This document shows positions 15,750 through 25,271 of a stretch of DNA of 64,000 nt, one piece after another (within the stretch, counting starts at the first letter, position 1; each line of letters opens with the position of its first letter). The stretch comes from CAYLJJ01 sp964384025. Lineage in GTDB: Bacteria > Myxococcota_A > Bradymonadia > UBA7976 > UBA1532. The position numbers were made by a program, and so were the translations under genes. Location: positions 1 to 64,000 of the forward strand of contig CAYLJJ010000001.1 in NCBI GenBank assembly GCA_964384025.1. The letters are read 5' to 3'. A model generated the notes under the pieces. It made no database searches. It was not told the origin of the DNA and worked only from the letters and a program-made list of their open reading frames with translations.

Positions 15750-17963
15750 GTGAAGGAAGCTCTACTCATCGGAAGCTATAAGCTAGAGGCTCTGATCGCC
15801 AGAGGAGGGATGGGCGAGGTCTGGAAAGCTTTCCACCCCAGACTGGAGCGCTCTGTCGCCATCAAGCTGATTCTTCCAGAGGTTGTTGAGCGGCCACAGG
15901 TCCGCGCGGCTTTCCTCAGAGAGGTTCAGAACCTCAGCAAACTTCACGCTCCCCAGACCCTCCAAGTGCTCGACTTTGGACTCAGCGATCGAGATGAGCC
16001 TTATATGGTCACTGAGTTTCTGGAGGGTGAGGATCTCGCCTCACGGCTTCGTAGAGAGGGGCTGATCCCTGTAGAGGAGACGATCTTCATCGGCGTGGAG
16101 ATCCTCAAGTCTCTCTCCGAGGCTCACGCTCATAGCATCGTCCATCGAGATCTCAAGCCGGGCAACATCTTCCTTCAGGAGCTGCGCAGCCTCTCCGGTA
16201 GTCGCTTCGGAGTCAAGGTCTTGGACTTTGGTGTTGCCAAGGTCCTCTCCACCCAAGATAACGATCCAGAGGCAACGCTCTGGCCAGACGTAGCTCTCAA
16301 GGGCTCCCCCCGCTATATGGCTCCAGAGCAGATCCAAGGGGAGCGCATCCTCCCCCAGACCGACCTTTATGCTCTGGGGGGGATACTCTATCTGATGCTG
16401 GTAGGAGAGCCTGTCTTCCCCGGCAAACATCGTAAGGTCCTTTTGGCCCACCTCAATGAGAAGCCCCGATCTCTTCAAGAGCGCGCGGTGATCTCCATTC
16501 CTGAGCCCCTGGAGCAGCTGGTCCTACGCTGCCTGAGCAAGGAGCCCCTGCAGCGCCCCAAGTCGGCGGAGGTGATGCGCGCAGAGTTGGAATCCATCCT
16601 GCGCAGCTTAGAGTCAGAAGAGCAGGTAGAGATGGAGGACTCAGGAGAGTGGGAGAGCTCTGTAACGCTTCGGGTTGAGCCCGCCTGGGATAAAGCTCTA
16701 GAGCAACTGCAAGTGATCCATAGCCCTGTTCCACTCAGCGACACGATAACACCTGCCAGCGCTCCATCACCCTATTCAGGGCTCAAACCGGAGGATCTTG
16801 AGCCTTCAAGCGCCCACATCAATCCAGAGGCGCAGGCGAGCCTCCCAGAGACTCTAAAGATCCTTCGCCCAGATGAGATCAAAAACCCAGAGGTGCAGGC
16901 GAATCTCCCAGAGACTCTAAAGATCCTTCGCCCAGATGAGATTAAAAACCCAGAGGCGCAGGTGAGCCCCCCAGAGGCCCCAGGGATCCTTCGCTTAGAC
17001 GAGATCAAGACGATTGAGGGAGAGAGTTCTCAGGCTCGGCTCCAAGAGACTCAGGAAGTCCCCAACGCACAGTTCTCTGCAGAGTCCCTCTTTGGTGAAA
17101 TCTCAGGGCTCTCCTCTCCCTTCGGTTCCATGTCCAGCCTCGCAGGTCTGCCCTCAAGAGGAAAACCCCCCCCCGTCTCTACTCCTCCCAACAAGGAGCA
17201 GTTGAAGCAGCCTTTGGATGTGGGTGCCTCTCTGGGCCTCCTGGAGCCTTCTCCCGTTCAGATCTTCGATGAAGCCAGCCTAGAACTCAAACGCCCCCTG
17301 AAAGACAAGCCTCCTCAAGGAGCAGAAGCTTCTCCCCCTGAGGTAGTGAAGTTGGGTCTCGCTATGGGCTTTGAGACCCAAGAGCCCTCCTCAGCCCAAG
17401 CCCTCCTCGAAGAGTCACCGAAGTCAGAAGTCCCTGTGCTTGATAATACCAGGGTCTCCAGCGCTCGAATGCAGCCCTCCAAAGGCCCGCTGCTCTCTCA
17501 ACATCAGTGGATAGGTTTGGGCGCCTTAGCCTTCTTGATTCTCCTCTGGTCTCTGCGCCTCCCCATCGCTGAGGGTTTAAGTCTAGATCCCTCCAGCAGC
17601 CTAGGGCGACTCCTGGGGATGAGCCCTCAAATCACCTTCGCTCCCCAGAAGCTCAGCCCAAGAAAGCTTTTCAACGAGCGATCTCTCCTCCCCAAGCAGG
17701 TTAAGCCCGTAGAGCAACGTCCTGCGGTGGTCAACAACATCATTCCTCGAGGCCGCACGGTGATGCTCAAGAGCCGCGTCGCGGCCAAGTTCACCCGCTT
17801 GGACAGCAAGGAGCTGATCTGTGAAGAGGCGACGCGCTGTGAGGTGCCCATCGATATCAACATCAAAGTTGAGAAGAAGGGCTACGAGACCCTTCTCCTT
17901 CACGGGGATGACCTCTATGATCGCCGGGGTCGAAGCTGGAAAATCTGGATGCGTAAAAGATGA
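15750..17963 (+). CDS. Membrane-anchored Ser/Thr protein kinase (PknB-like)
   Basis: A 737-residue kinase. The domain spans about residues 8-285: ARGGMGEVWKA glycine loop, VAIK lysine near 36, HRDLKPGN near 132-139, DFGVAK near 161-166 and the SPRYMAPEQ activation-segment end. A long Pro/Ser/Glu-rich linker (about 290-580) contains three 21-residue repeats. A single membrane helix (GLGALAFLILLWSL) lies near 588-601, followed by a periplasmic domain of about 130 residues ending in a PEGA-like beta segment (CEVPIDINIKVEKKGYETLLL). The start is GTG with a weak ribosome site. The stop overlaps the next gene (ATGA). Confidence 0.92.
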   Translation: MKEALLIGSYKLEALIARGGMGEVWKAFHPRLERSVAIKLILPEVVERPQVRAAFLREVQNLSKLHAPQTLQVLDFGLSDRDEPYMVTEFLEGEDLASRLRREGLIPVEETIFIGVEILKSLSEAHAHSIVHRDLKPGNIFLQELRSLSGSRFGVKVLDFGVAKVLSTQDNDPEATLWPDVALKGSPRYMAPEQIQGERILPQTDLYALGGILYLMLVGEPVFPGKHRKVLLAHLNEKPRSLQERAVISIPEPLEQLVLRCLSKEPLQRPKSAEVMRAELESILRSLESEEQVEMEDSGEWESSVTLRVEPAWDKALEQLQVIHSPVPLSDTITPASAPSPYSGLKPEDLEPSSAHINPEAQASLPETLKILRPDEIKNPEVQANLPETLKILRPDEIKNPEAQVSPPEAPGILRLDEIKTIEGESSQARLQETQEVPNAQFSAESLFGEISGLSSPFGSMSSLAGLPSRGKPPPVSTPPNKEQLKQPLDVGASLGLLEPSPVQIFDEASLELKRPLKDKPPQGAEASPPEVVKLGLAMGFETQEPSSAQALLEESPKSEVPVLDNTRVSSARMQPSKGPLLSQHQWIGLGALAFLILLWSLRLPIAEGLSLDPSSSLGRLLGMSPQITFAPQKLSPRKLFNERSLLPKQVKPVEQRPAVVNNIIPRGRTVMLKSRVAAKFTRLDSKELICEEATRCEVPIDINIKVEKKGYETLLLHGDDLYDRRGRSWKIWMRKR
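16821..17009 (+). repeat. Three tandem 63-bp repeats in the kinase linker
   Basis: Three consecutive 63-bp units encode 21-residue repeats of the pattern NPEaQa-LPETLKILRPDEIK. The first two units are nearly identical at DNA level, and the third has drifted (SPPEAPGILRLDEIK). They extend the disordered linker between the cytoplasmic kinase domain and the membrane helix, and their copy number could vary by slippage. Confidence 0.85.
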
Positions 17964-18769
17964 TATCTAGCCTCCTCCCTTTTCTCCTCTTCCTGAGCGC
18001 GCCTGAGCCGATAGAAGCCATTCGGTGCACTGGAGATCAGCAGCTGAAGCTTCAGAAGAAGCAGCTTGAGGGCCGCGCGCCCATCGTCGTCTCTGGGCGC
18101 TGTAAGCTGGAACTATGGGACTCCAAAATCGAAGGGCTCCTCCTCATCAAGGCCTCAGAGGAGGCCCAGATTCATCTCCACGGCTGTGAGCTGCGTGGAG
18201 AGATCGCCCTGCTGCTGGAAGATAAAGCTCAACTCTGGGCTGAGGGCTCCCTCATCGAGGGAGGGGTCTTCATTCAAGGCGCAGCGCGCTTCTACGATGA
18301 AGGCAAAAACAGGCTCTACCCTCAGCCAGGCAGCGCCCCCAAGCCTCCTCCACCCAAGCCTAAAGTACCCCCCAGGCCAGAGTCATTACGCCCCGGCTTA
18401 CGCAGTCAACACCCCATCGCTTGCCGAGGGGATCGCAAGCTGAAGTTCAAGAACCGTCTGATCAAGAGCCAGGGGGTTGGGGTCCTGATCCGGGATCGCT
18501 GTGAGCTTGAACTGCAAGGTTGCACAATTCAAGGAGCGAGGTTCGCCGCCTATGTTCAGGGTCAGGGGCGTTTGATCCTGCGTGACTGCACCCTGGAGTC
18601 TTCTAAGGTCGCGCTTAAGTTGAAGGGGCGCGCCCAAGCAGAGGTCCGCGGAAGTAAGATCAGGGGCGAGATCATCACCCTGGATCGGAGCAAGCTCCTC
18701 GACTTGGGAGGCAACACCTTCTCTCCTCAAGAGAAGGCTGCTCCAGGGACAGGAAGCGGCTCTCCCTGA
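17960..18769 (+). CDS. Exported two-lobe beta-helix-like repeat protein
   Basis: A 269-residue protein with a signal peptide (LLPFLLFLSAPEPIEA) and two similar halves, each beginning with a Cys-Gly/Arg-Asp motif (IRCTGDQQLKLQKKQLEG and IACRGDRKLKFKNRL) and followed by short repeated rungs with CELEL, GCTIQGA, DCTLESS. The halves are joined by a Pro-rich linker (KPPPPKPKVPPRPES). The pattern matches a right-handed parallel beta-helix. It is translationally coupled to the kinase, so it may be its extracellular partner (inference). The 3' end overlaps the convergent amidohydrolase by 43 bp. Confidence 0.75.
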   Translation: MISSLLPFLLFLSAPEPIEAIRCTGDQQLKLQKKQLEGRAPIVVSGRCKLELWDSKIEGLLLIKASEEAQIHLHGCELRGEIALLLEDKAQLWAEGSLIEGGVFIQGAARFYDEGKNRLYPQPGSAPKPPPPKPKVPPRPESLRPGLRSQHPIACRGDRKLKFKNRLIKSQGVGVLIRDRCELELQGCTIQGARFAAYVQGQGRLILRDCTLESSKVALKLKGRAQAEVRGSKIRGEIITLDRSKLLDLGGNTFSPQEKAAPGTGSGSP

Positions 18770-19920
18770 TAGACCCGTCTACCTCCAATCCAGGTCTCTA
18801 AAACGCGGCTGGCGATCTCCAGGGGAGGGCCATCCAGGATCAGAAAATCTGCCTCCAGGCCGGGGCTGAGTCTCCCGATCTGCTCCTCAAGGCCCAGAAT
18901 CTGAGCAGGGTTGTGGGTGATACAAGCCAGGGCTCGCGCTGGGCTCATCCCCGCGCGGACACAGAGCCCCGCGTGGATAGGCAGGCTGCTGACCGGGAGG
19001 ATGGGATGATCGCTCATCAGCGCCACTCGAACACCTGCCTCATCCAAGATCTGGGCGGTTTCAAAGCGAAAGTGCAGCTCCTCAGAGTGACCACAGCTGC
19101 GAAAGGCGGGACCTAAGACCACCTCCGCCTTGGATCTCAGCAGCGCCTCTAGGATGAAATCAGCTTCATGGGCGTGCTCCAAAACCAGCTTGAGGCCATA
19201 ACGCCGCGCCAAACGGATGGCGCTGAGCAGATCATCACTACGAGAAGCATGAGCACGCACAGGGATCTCTCTGCGGAGGGCCTTGAGGAGCATCTCTTTG
19301 CCGGGATCTTCCAGTTGTTTGGGATCCAAGACCCTCGCCTGTTCATAGAGGAGGGCTTCTTCAAAGGCGCGGCGCCCCAGCGCTGCGATCTCCATCCGGG
19401 TCAGAGGAGCACGCCCTTTAAGGCCATGGCTGTGCTTGACCGAGTAGCCAAAGGCGATCTTAAGGCAGGCAGGCTCAAGACGAGACATCTGCTCCACATC
19501 ACGGCCTGTAGTCCTCAACACCACCCCCGCGCCACCAATCACATTGGATGAACCCGGCAGAGCGCAGACGGTGGTGATCCCCGCTTGTCGCGCGCGGGCG
19601 AAGGCGATATCTCCAGGCCAGACCGCGTCCAAGGCTCGCAGCTCAGGGGTCAGAGCTCGAGTCATCTCGTTGATATCCTTGGACTCAAAGGCAAAACCCT
19701 CAGGCATCAAGCCCATATGAACGTGGGGATCGATAAAGCCTGGGCAGATATGCCGACCCTCCAGCTGGTGGATCTCCGCATCGGGAGGGGGTTCGGCGCT
19801 CTGCGCGCTCACCCTCAGTATTTTGTTTTCTTCGATCCAAAGCTCTCCCTGGGGAATTGAAGCCTCAGGGCTGTAAAGTTTGGCGCCTCTAAAGATCTTG
19901 ATCATCACTGCTCTCTTCAT
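18727..19920 (-). CDS. Amidohydrolase (imidazolonepropionase-related)
   Basis: A 397-residue metal-dependent hydrolase of the amidohydrolase superfamily: CPGFIDPHVHMG (HxH metal site near residue 66), EHAHEADF near 249, SDHPILP near 301 and a C-terminal GRLSPGLEADFLILDG. The segment DINEMTRALTPELRALDAVWP with CALPGSSNVIGG is characteristic of a widespread subgroup of unknown substrate. The frame stays open upstream to 20418, but that part is antisense to the protease gene; the start is set at ATG 19920 (ATG 19905 also fits). It is divergent from the protease with about 50 bp between them. Confidence 0.9.
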   Translation of the reverse strand: MKRAVMIKIFRGAKLYSPEASIPQGELWIEENKILRVSAQSAEPPPDAEIHQLEGRHICPGFIDPHVHMGLMPEGFAFESKDINEMTRALTPELRALDAVWPGDIAFARARQAGITTVCALPGSSNVIGGAGVVLRTTGRDVEQMSRLEPACLKIAFGYSVKHSHGLKGRAPLTRMEIAALGRRAFEEALLYEQARVLDPKQLEDPGKEMLLKALRREIPVRAHASRSDDLLSAIRLARRYGLKLVLEHAHEADFILEALLRSKAEVVLGPAFRSCGHSEELHFRFETAQILDEAGVRVALMSDHPILPVSSLPIHAGLCVRAGMSPARALACITHNPAQILGLEEQIGRLSPGLEADFLILDGPPLEIASRVLETWIGGRRVYQGEPLPVPGAAFS

Positions 19921-19971
19921 GAGGAGATCCTGAGGCTGGCGATTCTGCCACGCTGCCTTCAGAATGCTCGC

Positions 19972-22674
19972 ATGCTTATCCTCAGCTTCGCACTCAGCCT
20001 CCTCGCCTCCCCTGATTTTGCTCAGGAGCGCATGGTCGATGATCTGGCGGCGCTCCGCTTTGAGCGCCTGGGACATCCCGTGCTTAATTGGGATCATCTC
20101 CCTCCAGTCATCGCCTCTAAAGATCGCCCCCATCAGCTCTTGGTGGTACTGGTGGAGTTCTCCGATCAGCGCTTTGACCGCTTCGCCCAAGATCCCAAAC
20201 AGGGAGAGAAGCTGGCGGCGCACTATCAAACGCTGCTCTTTGATCCAAGCTATGCCCGGCAAAACACCCTCAGCCACTTCTATCTCCAGCAAAGCTTGGG
20301 GCGCTACCACCTCCAAGGTCGCATCCTCCCCCCTGTGCGCTTGGCTCATCCTCGCGCCCACTACGGCAGCCCCTATCGTCAAAAGGGAGGAGAGTGGCGC
20401 AATGATCGAGATCCCCAAGGGATGGTGGAGGAGGCCCTGACGGCGGCCTTTAGGGCCAATCCAGATCTAGACTGGAGCGCCTTTGATCGCTGGGATCCCA
20501 AGGACTTTGATGGGGATGAGCACTTGAATGAGGGGGATGGCTACCTGGACCACTTTGTTATCGTCTACGCGGGTGGGGCACAATCCTCTTGTCAATCTCT
20601 CCACAAGCTGCGGCGTAAGTTGAATCCCAATGTTCAGCAAGAGGCGCTCAAGAGCCTCAATCCCCAAGCGCTGGAGTGCGCTGAGCGTATCTGGCCTCAC
20701 CGTTTTGTAGTGCAGCGCCGAGAAGCTCAAGGACCATGGGTGGAGGGGCGCCGAAATCTTCGCGGTGGAGTCTCTTTGAGCGACACCCTCTGGGGCCTCG
20801 ATTATAACGCCCAGTCTGAGTACACCGATGTCTCCACCTTCATCCATGAGTTTGGGCACTCCATCGGCCTCCCTGATCTCTATGCTCGACAGAGCAGCAA
20901 CTCAACAGGAGTCTGGGATCTGATGAGCAACACCAGCTCCCCTGCTCCTCAGAACCTCTCCGCTTGGTCACGCCTCGCTCTGGGCTGGCTGAGACCCCGC
21001 ATCATCCGTCCCCCTGCCTTTAGAGGCAAAAAGACTCAATCGATCTACCTACGGCTCCTGGATGATCCCTCAGAAAGCCCAGCCCAAGAGGCCGCTCAAC
21101 GCCGTGATGGCCTCTATCGCTCCGCCCTCGTGATCCTGCCTCCTAAGATTCGAAATCTACGCCTCAGTGAGCTGCCCGAGAACAGTGGAGCTTGGGCGCT
21201 CTACAGCGGTCAGGGCAATGACCTCAACCGCAGCGCCCGCTTTCAACTCAAGGTCCCCAGCACAGGACCTGCGCGCCTCAGCTTTGATGCTTGGTGGGAG
21301 ATCGAGGCGGGCTGGGACTTCGCCTATCTAGAGCTGAGCGCCGATGAGGGGAAGACTTGGACTCGCCTTGTCTCTGAAGATCGACGCTTTATGCCCGCCA
21401 AGCATGGTCATGATGGACATCAGAGCCTGCCTGGGTTTACCGGCTACTCTGGAGATCTGGATGGGGATGGCAAAAATGAGAACGCACCAGGCTGCGATCC
21501 TGAGAAGCTTTTGGCGCATGGAGAGGATCGCACCGGGAAGGAGAACCCCTGCCTCAAACCCACCTGGGTGCAGCCCAGCTTCCGTTTAGATCAATATGCT
21601 GGGCGTGAGGTGCAGATCAGGCTCCGCTACTTCACAGATGGCGCGGCGGTGATGCGGGGTCTCTTAGTCGATAACTTCAGGATGGAGGGGACCCCTCTTC
21701 AGCAAGACTTTGAGCAGCTCCCCATCAAGGGGTGGCGCCTGGATGGTTTTAATCGCAGCGCTGGGCAGCATCAGATTTTGGTGCCCCACTACTATCTGAT
21801 GGAGTTCCGCGATCCCTACACGAAAATACCTGGGGTTGAGCGCTACGACGAGAATATGGCTGAGATGGCTGGATACACCTTCTTTAAAAACTTTAAGACT
21901 GGAGAGATGAACGCGCTTCGTTTTCTCCCTCGGCCTGGCGTCCTGGTTTGGTATTTCGATGGAGCTTATGCTTGGAGTGAGAACGATCCCAGCCAGAACG
22001 GCCCTGGTAAGGGCTTCGCCCTGGTCTTAGACGCGCAGCCCGAGGAGTACTCTTTCCCCGGTTTGGAGACTTGGTATCAGGCTCAGCCTCAAGAGAGTCA
22101 CTATAAACTCAAATCTGAGCTTGCTCAGAAGCACCTAGAGGCGCTTTTTCGTGAGACAAGCTGCTTTGTGCGCAATCCCCTCTATCGCCCTGCTGAGCTT
22201 AAACTGAGCTGCCCTCCTGGAGCAGCTGCCCTGAGCAAGCTCAAGCTGAACGGGCGCTCCTTTCTCTACAGCTATGAGGTTTATGATCGTCTCCCCGGCC
22301 CTGCTCGAGATGTGATCAAGGCGGGAGAACTCTACGACTACAAGGAACTACCGAAGGGTGCTGGCCTGAGTTGGCGCTTGCGTGATCGAGGGCTGCGCTA
22401 TGCTCACACTCTGGATGCAGCCTTCGCTCTAAAGCCCTTCCCCAGAGGGATCGAGATCTTTGAGGTCACTGAGAGTGGCCTAAAGTCTAAGGAGCTTCGC
22501 GCCCACCCAGGAGTTTCACGCTTCAGCGATGCTGCTCCCAGCCGCTGGCTAAACCCTAACCTTCCCTTTGGGGGGCTCAATGTGCCTGAGCAAAGCTTTG
22601 GCTTTGAGCTAAGTGAGCCTGGACCTCAAGCGCCTAAAAGGGCTCAAGTTAAGATCTGGTTCCTCTGGCGCTAA
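19972..22674 (+). CDS. Secreted M6-family (immune inhibitor A-like) metalloprotease
   Basis: A 900-residue exported protease. A signal peptide (LILSFALSLLASPDFA) is followed by the M6 segment LLVVLVEFSDQRF, the NTLSHFYLQQSLGRY motif, GYLDHFVIVYAGG, and the zinc site HEFGHSIGLPD near 292-302 with a downstream GVWDLMSN Met-turn-like element. A VEG/MAM-like beta domain with LSFDAWWEIEAGWDFAYLELS follows, as in InhA proteins, and includes a calcium-loop-like DLDGDGKNEN. It probably degrades external protein or processes surface proteins. It has no adjacent inhibitor and no obvious cell-wall anchor. Confidence 0.92.
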   Translation: MLILSFALSLLASPDFAQERMVDDLAALRFERLGHPVLNWDHLPPVIASKDRPHQLLVVLVEFSDQRFDRFAQDPKQGEKLAAHYQTLLFDPSYARQNTLSHFYLQQSLGRYHLQGRILPPVRLAHPRAHYGSPYRQKGGEWRNDRDPQGMVEEALTAAFRANPDLDWSAFDRWDPKDFDGDEHLNEGDGYLDHFVIVYAGGAQSSCQSLHKLRRKLNPNVQQEALKSLNPQALECAERIWPHRFVVQRREAQGPWVEGRRNLRGGVSLSDTLWGLDYNAQSEYTDVSTFIHEFGHSIGLPDLYARQSSNSTGVWDLMSNTSSPAPQNLSAWSRLALGWLRPRIIRPPAFRGKKTQSIYLRLLDDPSESPAQEAAQRRDGLYRSALVILPPKIRNLRLSELPENSGAWALYSGQGNDLNRSARFQLKVPSTGPARLSFDAWWEIEAGWDFAYLELSADEGKTWTRLVSEDRRFMPAKHGHDGHQSLPGFTGYSGDLDGDGKNENAPGCDPEKLLAHGEDRTGKENPCLKPTWVQPSFRLDQYAGREVQIRLRYFTDGAAVMRGLLVDNFRMEGTPLQQDFEQLPIKGWRLDGFNRSAGQHQILVPHYYLMEFRDPYTKIPGVERYDENMAEMAGYTFFKNFKTGEMNALRFLPRPGVLVWYFDGAYAWSENDPSQNGPGKGFALVLDAQPEEYSFPGLETWYQAQPQESHYKLKSELAQKHLEALFRETSCFVRNPLYRPAELKLSCPPGAAALSKLKLNGRSFLYSYEVYDRLPGPARDVIKAGELYDYKELPKGAGLSWRLRDRGLRYAHTLDAAFALKPFPRGIEIFEVTESGLKSKELRAHPGVSRFSDAAPSRWLNPNLPFGGLNVPEQSFGFELSEPGPQAPKRAQVKIWFLWR

Positions 22675-22712
22675 CGCTACGACTGGACCACCCATGAACG
22701 AGAGAGCCAACA

Positions 22713-24938
22713 GTGTCTAAGAGATGTCCCAGCTGTGGCCGTCGCTTCGCAGAGGGGCTCCTCTTCTGTGCAGAGGATGGGGCGCCGCTGGAGCGCGATC
22801 CCATCATCGGCCAGATCGTCGCAGGGCGAGAGGTGCTGCGCTTTATCGGCGAGGGTGGAGCGGGCTCTCTCTTCCTGGTCGAGCATCTAGAGTTGAGGCG
22901 AGATGAGGCCCTCAAGATTCTACATCCCAGCTTTGCAGGAGAGCCCCGTTTTCTGAACCGTTTTCTTCAGGAAGCGCGGATCATCGCGCGTCTACAGAGC
23001 CCCCACACCGTGCGCCTCTTTGACTTTGGGCGTGAGCAGGGGCATGTCTATATCCTGATGGAGTTTCTCAGAGGACGCACCCTCTCAGCCTTGATGGAAC
23101 AGGAGGGCCGCCTGAGCCCTAAGCGCGCTGCGGGGATCATCTATCAGATCTGTGACTCGCTCAAGGAGGCTCATGAACAAGGGGTGATCCACCGCGATAT
23201 CAAGCCTGCCAATGTGATGGTTGAGGTGCTGGGAGAGGAGGACCATGTTCGCGTCCTGGACTTTGGAGTGGCTCGCTCTAGAGGACCTGAGTCTTGTAAG
23301 ACACAGCCAGGACAGTTCGTAGGGACTCCCGCCTATGCTTCACCAGAGCAGGTCGTCGGCTCCAATGAGATCGATACACGCAGTGATCTCTACTCTCTTG
23401 GGATCCTCTTTTATCGCCTCCTGACCAGTCAAAACCCTTTCGATGTCCCCGACAACTGGCTGGAAACCCTCAAGCGTCAAGCCAGTCTGGACCCACCACC
23501 GCCCTCAGCTCATATTCAGCTGCCCAAGGAGCTTGACCAACTCATCACAGAGATGATCGCTAAGCGACCTCAGGATCGACCGGAGACAGCGGAGCAGATC
23601 CGTGTGCGTCTCGCTCAGTTTTTAAAAGCTCCAGAAGATCCTCCCAACATTCGCCCAGATGATGATCTGAACCTTCAGGCGCAGATGGCGAAGCTCTACG
23701 CCCAAGAGAGCGCCCTCGCGGATGAGCGCCTCGCCCTAGAGGCTCTCTCCAAAGAGCTTGGCCCTCGTGGACAAGCGATAGAAGCACAAGAGACGGCCTT
23801 TCTCTCCAGTCGTGAGCAGCTCCTAACTGAGCGGCTCAGTTTGGAGCGTTGGGAGCGTGACCTACAGCGACAAGAGAAAGAGCTTGAGGTCCTGATCTAC
23901 TCTTGGGAAAAGAGCATCTCTCATTCTGTGGAGCAGATGCGGAAGATTCGTAGAGAGGCCGCTGAAGAATGGGTCCGTATCGAGACGTTCCGCAACAGTA
24001 TGGGAGAGATCATCTCTCGCTCTCAGCGAGCGTGGGCTCAATATGACGAGAGCCTCACTCAGCGCTTTCAGCTGGGCGCTCTCAGCGTAGAAGCTCAACG
24101 AAGCTTGGAGGAGCTGCGTATGGAGGCCTCAGAGTGGGGCGAGCGCGCTGAGCGTCGAAGAGATGCCCATCGTCCCAGAGCCCCTCAACTCCCCAAGGAG
24201 CCGCGGGCCTCAACCACCGAGGTGGAGGGGTCCATCAGCTTGGAAGCTCCCGAGTTATTGAAGATCCCCGGTGGTCGTTTCCGTATGGGCAGCCACAGCA
24301 TAGAGCCTGGACACAAGCAGGATGAAGAAGCGGTTGAAGTCCATCTGACAGGGTTCTGTATCGCCGCAACCCCCATCACTCAGAAGCTCTACGCCCAGGT
24401 CCAGGGGAAGGTGACAGAGGAGCTGCTCCCTCAGGGAGGGCTCAGCTTCTATGAGGCTGTAGAGTTTTGCAATCGCCTCTCCCTCAGTCTGGGGTTGGAG
24501 CCCTGCTACAGCGGAGATGGAGAGACTCTGCGTTGGAATCGTCGCGCGAAGGGCTACCGTCTCCCCACAGAAGCAGAGTGGGAGTATGCCGCCCGAGCAG
24601 GCTGTCGAGATGCTTGGCTGAGCGCAGGAGAGGCAGACTTGCCTCGCTGGGCTTGCTTTCAGGGAGCGAGGCTCAGGGCTGTTGGGCGAAGCCCCAATGC
24701 TTGGGGCCTCTGTGATCTGCATGGGAGTGTCTGGGAGTGGTGCTGGGATCGTTATGGCCCCTACCCCAGGGGGGAGATTGTCGATCCCAGCGGGCCTTCA
24801 AGTGGAGTCAATCGAGTCATGCGGGGAGGGAGCTGTGAGGATTCAGCTTTAAGCCTGCGCTTGGCCTTCCGAGGACGTAAGCCTCCCGCTCTGGCCCTCC
24901 CCTATTTTGGACTCAGGCTCGCTCAAAGTCTCCCCTAG
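22713..24938 (+). CDS. Ser/Thr kinase fused to N-terminal zinc ribbon, coiled coil and SUMF1/FGE-like domain
   Basis: A 741-residue fusion. Residues 5-24 form a zinc-ribbon-like CPSCGRRF...FCAEDG. The kinase domain (about 36-300) has GEGGAGSLFLV, EALKIL, HRDIKPAN near 159, DFGVAR near 182 and GTPAYASPEQ. A long charged coiled coil follows (about 325-490). The C-terminal 225 residues are a formylglycine-generating-enzyme-like domain (IPGGRFRMGS, RLPTEAEWEYAARAG, LHGSVWEWCWDRYG, RVMRGGSCEDS, FRGRK). The two catalytic Cys region of true FGE (SYMCHRSYC type) is not conserved, so the domain probably binds ligand or partner. The start is GTG. The stop TAG shares CTAG with the convergent lipoprotein stop. 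Confidence 0.93.
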   Translation: MSKRCPSCGRRFAEGLLFCAEDGAPLERDPIIGQIVAGREVLRFIGEGGAGSLFLVEHLELRRDEALKILHPSFAGEPRFLNRFLQEARIIARLQSPHTVRLFDFGREQGHVYILMEFLRGRTLSALMEQEGRLSPKRAAGIIYQICDSLKEAHEQGVIHRDIKPANVMVEVLGEEDHVRVLDFGVARSRGPESCKTQPGQFVGTPAYASPEQVVGSNEIDTRSDLYSLGILFYRLLTSQNPFDVPDNWLETLKRQASLDPPPPSAHIQLPKELDQLITEMIAKRPQDRPETAEQIRVRLAQFLKAPEDPPNIRPDDDLNLQAQMAKLYAQESALADERLALEALSKELGPRGQAIEAQETAFLSSREQLLTERLSLERWERDLQRQEKELEVLIYSWEKSISHSVEQMRKIRREAAEEWVRIETFRNSMGEIISRSQRAWAQYDESLTQRFQLGALSVEAQRSLEELRMEASEWGERAERRRDAHRPRAPQLPKEPRASTTEVEGSISLEAPELLKIPGGRFRMGSHSIEPGHKQDEEAVEVHLTGFCIAATPITQKLYAQVQGKVTEELLPQGGLSFYEAVEFCNRLSLSLGLEPCYSGDGETLRWNRRAKGYRLPTEAEWEYAARAGCRDAWLSAGEADLPRWACFQGARLRAVGRSPNAWGLCDLHGSVWEWCWDRYGPYPRGEIVDPSGPSSGVNRVMRGGSCEDSALSLRLAFRGRKPPALALPYFGLRLAQSLP

Positions 24939-25201
24939 TCAGGCTGCTCAACGTCCAAAGAGAGATCTGATCCAGCGTCAACGCCCACCTCAGGGCTTGG
25001 AGAGGCACAGATATGAAAAGAGCAGCGCTCACCTTGAAGACAGTCATCATCCAGGTAACACTCCCGAGTGCAGCGTCCTGAGAAGCAGAGTTCTCCACTC
25101 TCACACTCCGAGTTTTGTTGGCAGCTCAGCTTATAGCTCTTGTCAGAGCTACAGCCAGAGGGGGAGAGGAGCAGGAGCAATAGGATCATCAACCTCGTCA
25201 T
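24935..25201 (-). CDS. Small Cys-rich lipoprotein
   Basis: An 88-residue protein. The lipobox LSPSGC puts the lipidated Cys at 17, and the mature part carries two EB-module/dickkopf-like cysteine units (CQQNSECESGELCFSGRC and CYLDDDCLQGERCSFHIC) followed by an Asp-rich tail (DAGSDLSLDVEQPD). The same cysteine unit occurs near the N-terminus of the two MopE-type lipoproteins upstream in this strand, which marks it as a member of the surface-protein cluster. It is probably anchored in the outer membrane. The stop overlaps the convergent kinase stop. Confidence 0.75.
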   Translation of the reverse strand: MTRLMILLLLLLSPSGCSSDKSYKLSCQQNSECESGELCFSGRCTRECYLDDDCLQGERCSFHICASPSPEVGVDAGSDLSLDVEQPD

Positions 25202-25271
25202 TTTTGCTCCTCAAGAGCCCTGGTTTGAAGGGGGCGAAGGGTATCTTAATGAAGGCCGGGGATCTAGAGCT

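Noticed and set aside
19921..20418. Longer N-terminus for the amidohydrolase
   Set aside because: The extension is antisense to the protease gene and lacks amidohydrolase features; the family begins near MIKIFRGAKL.
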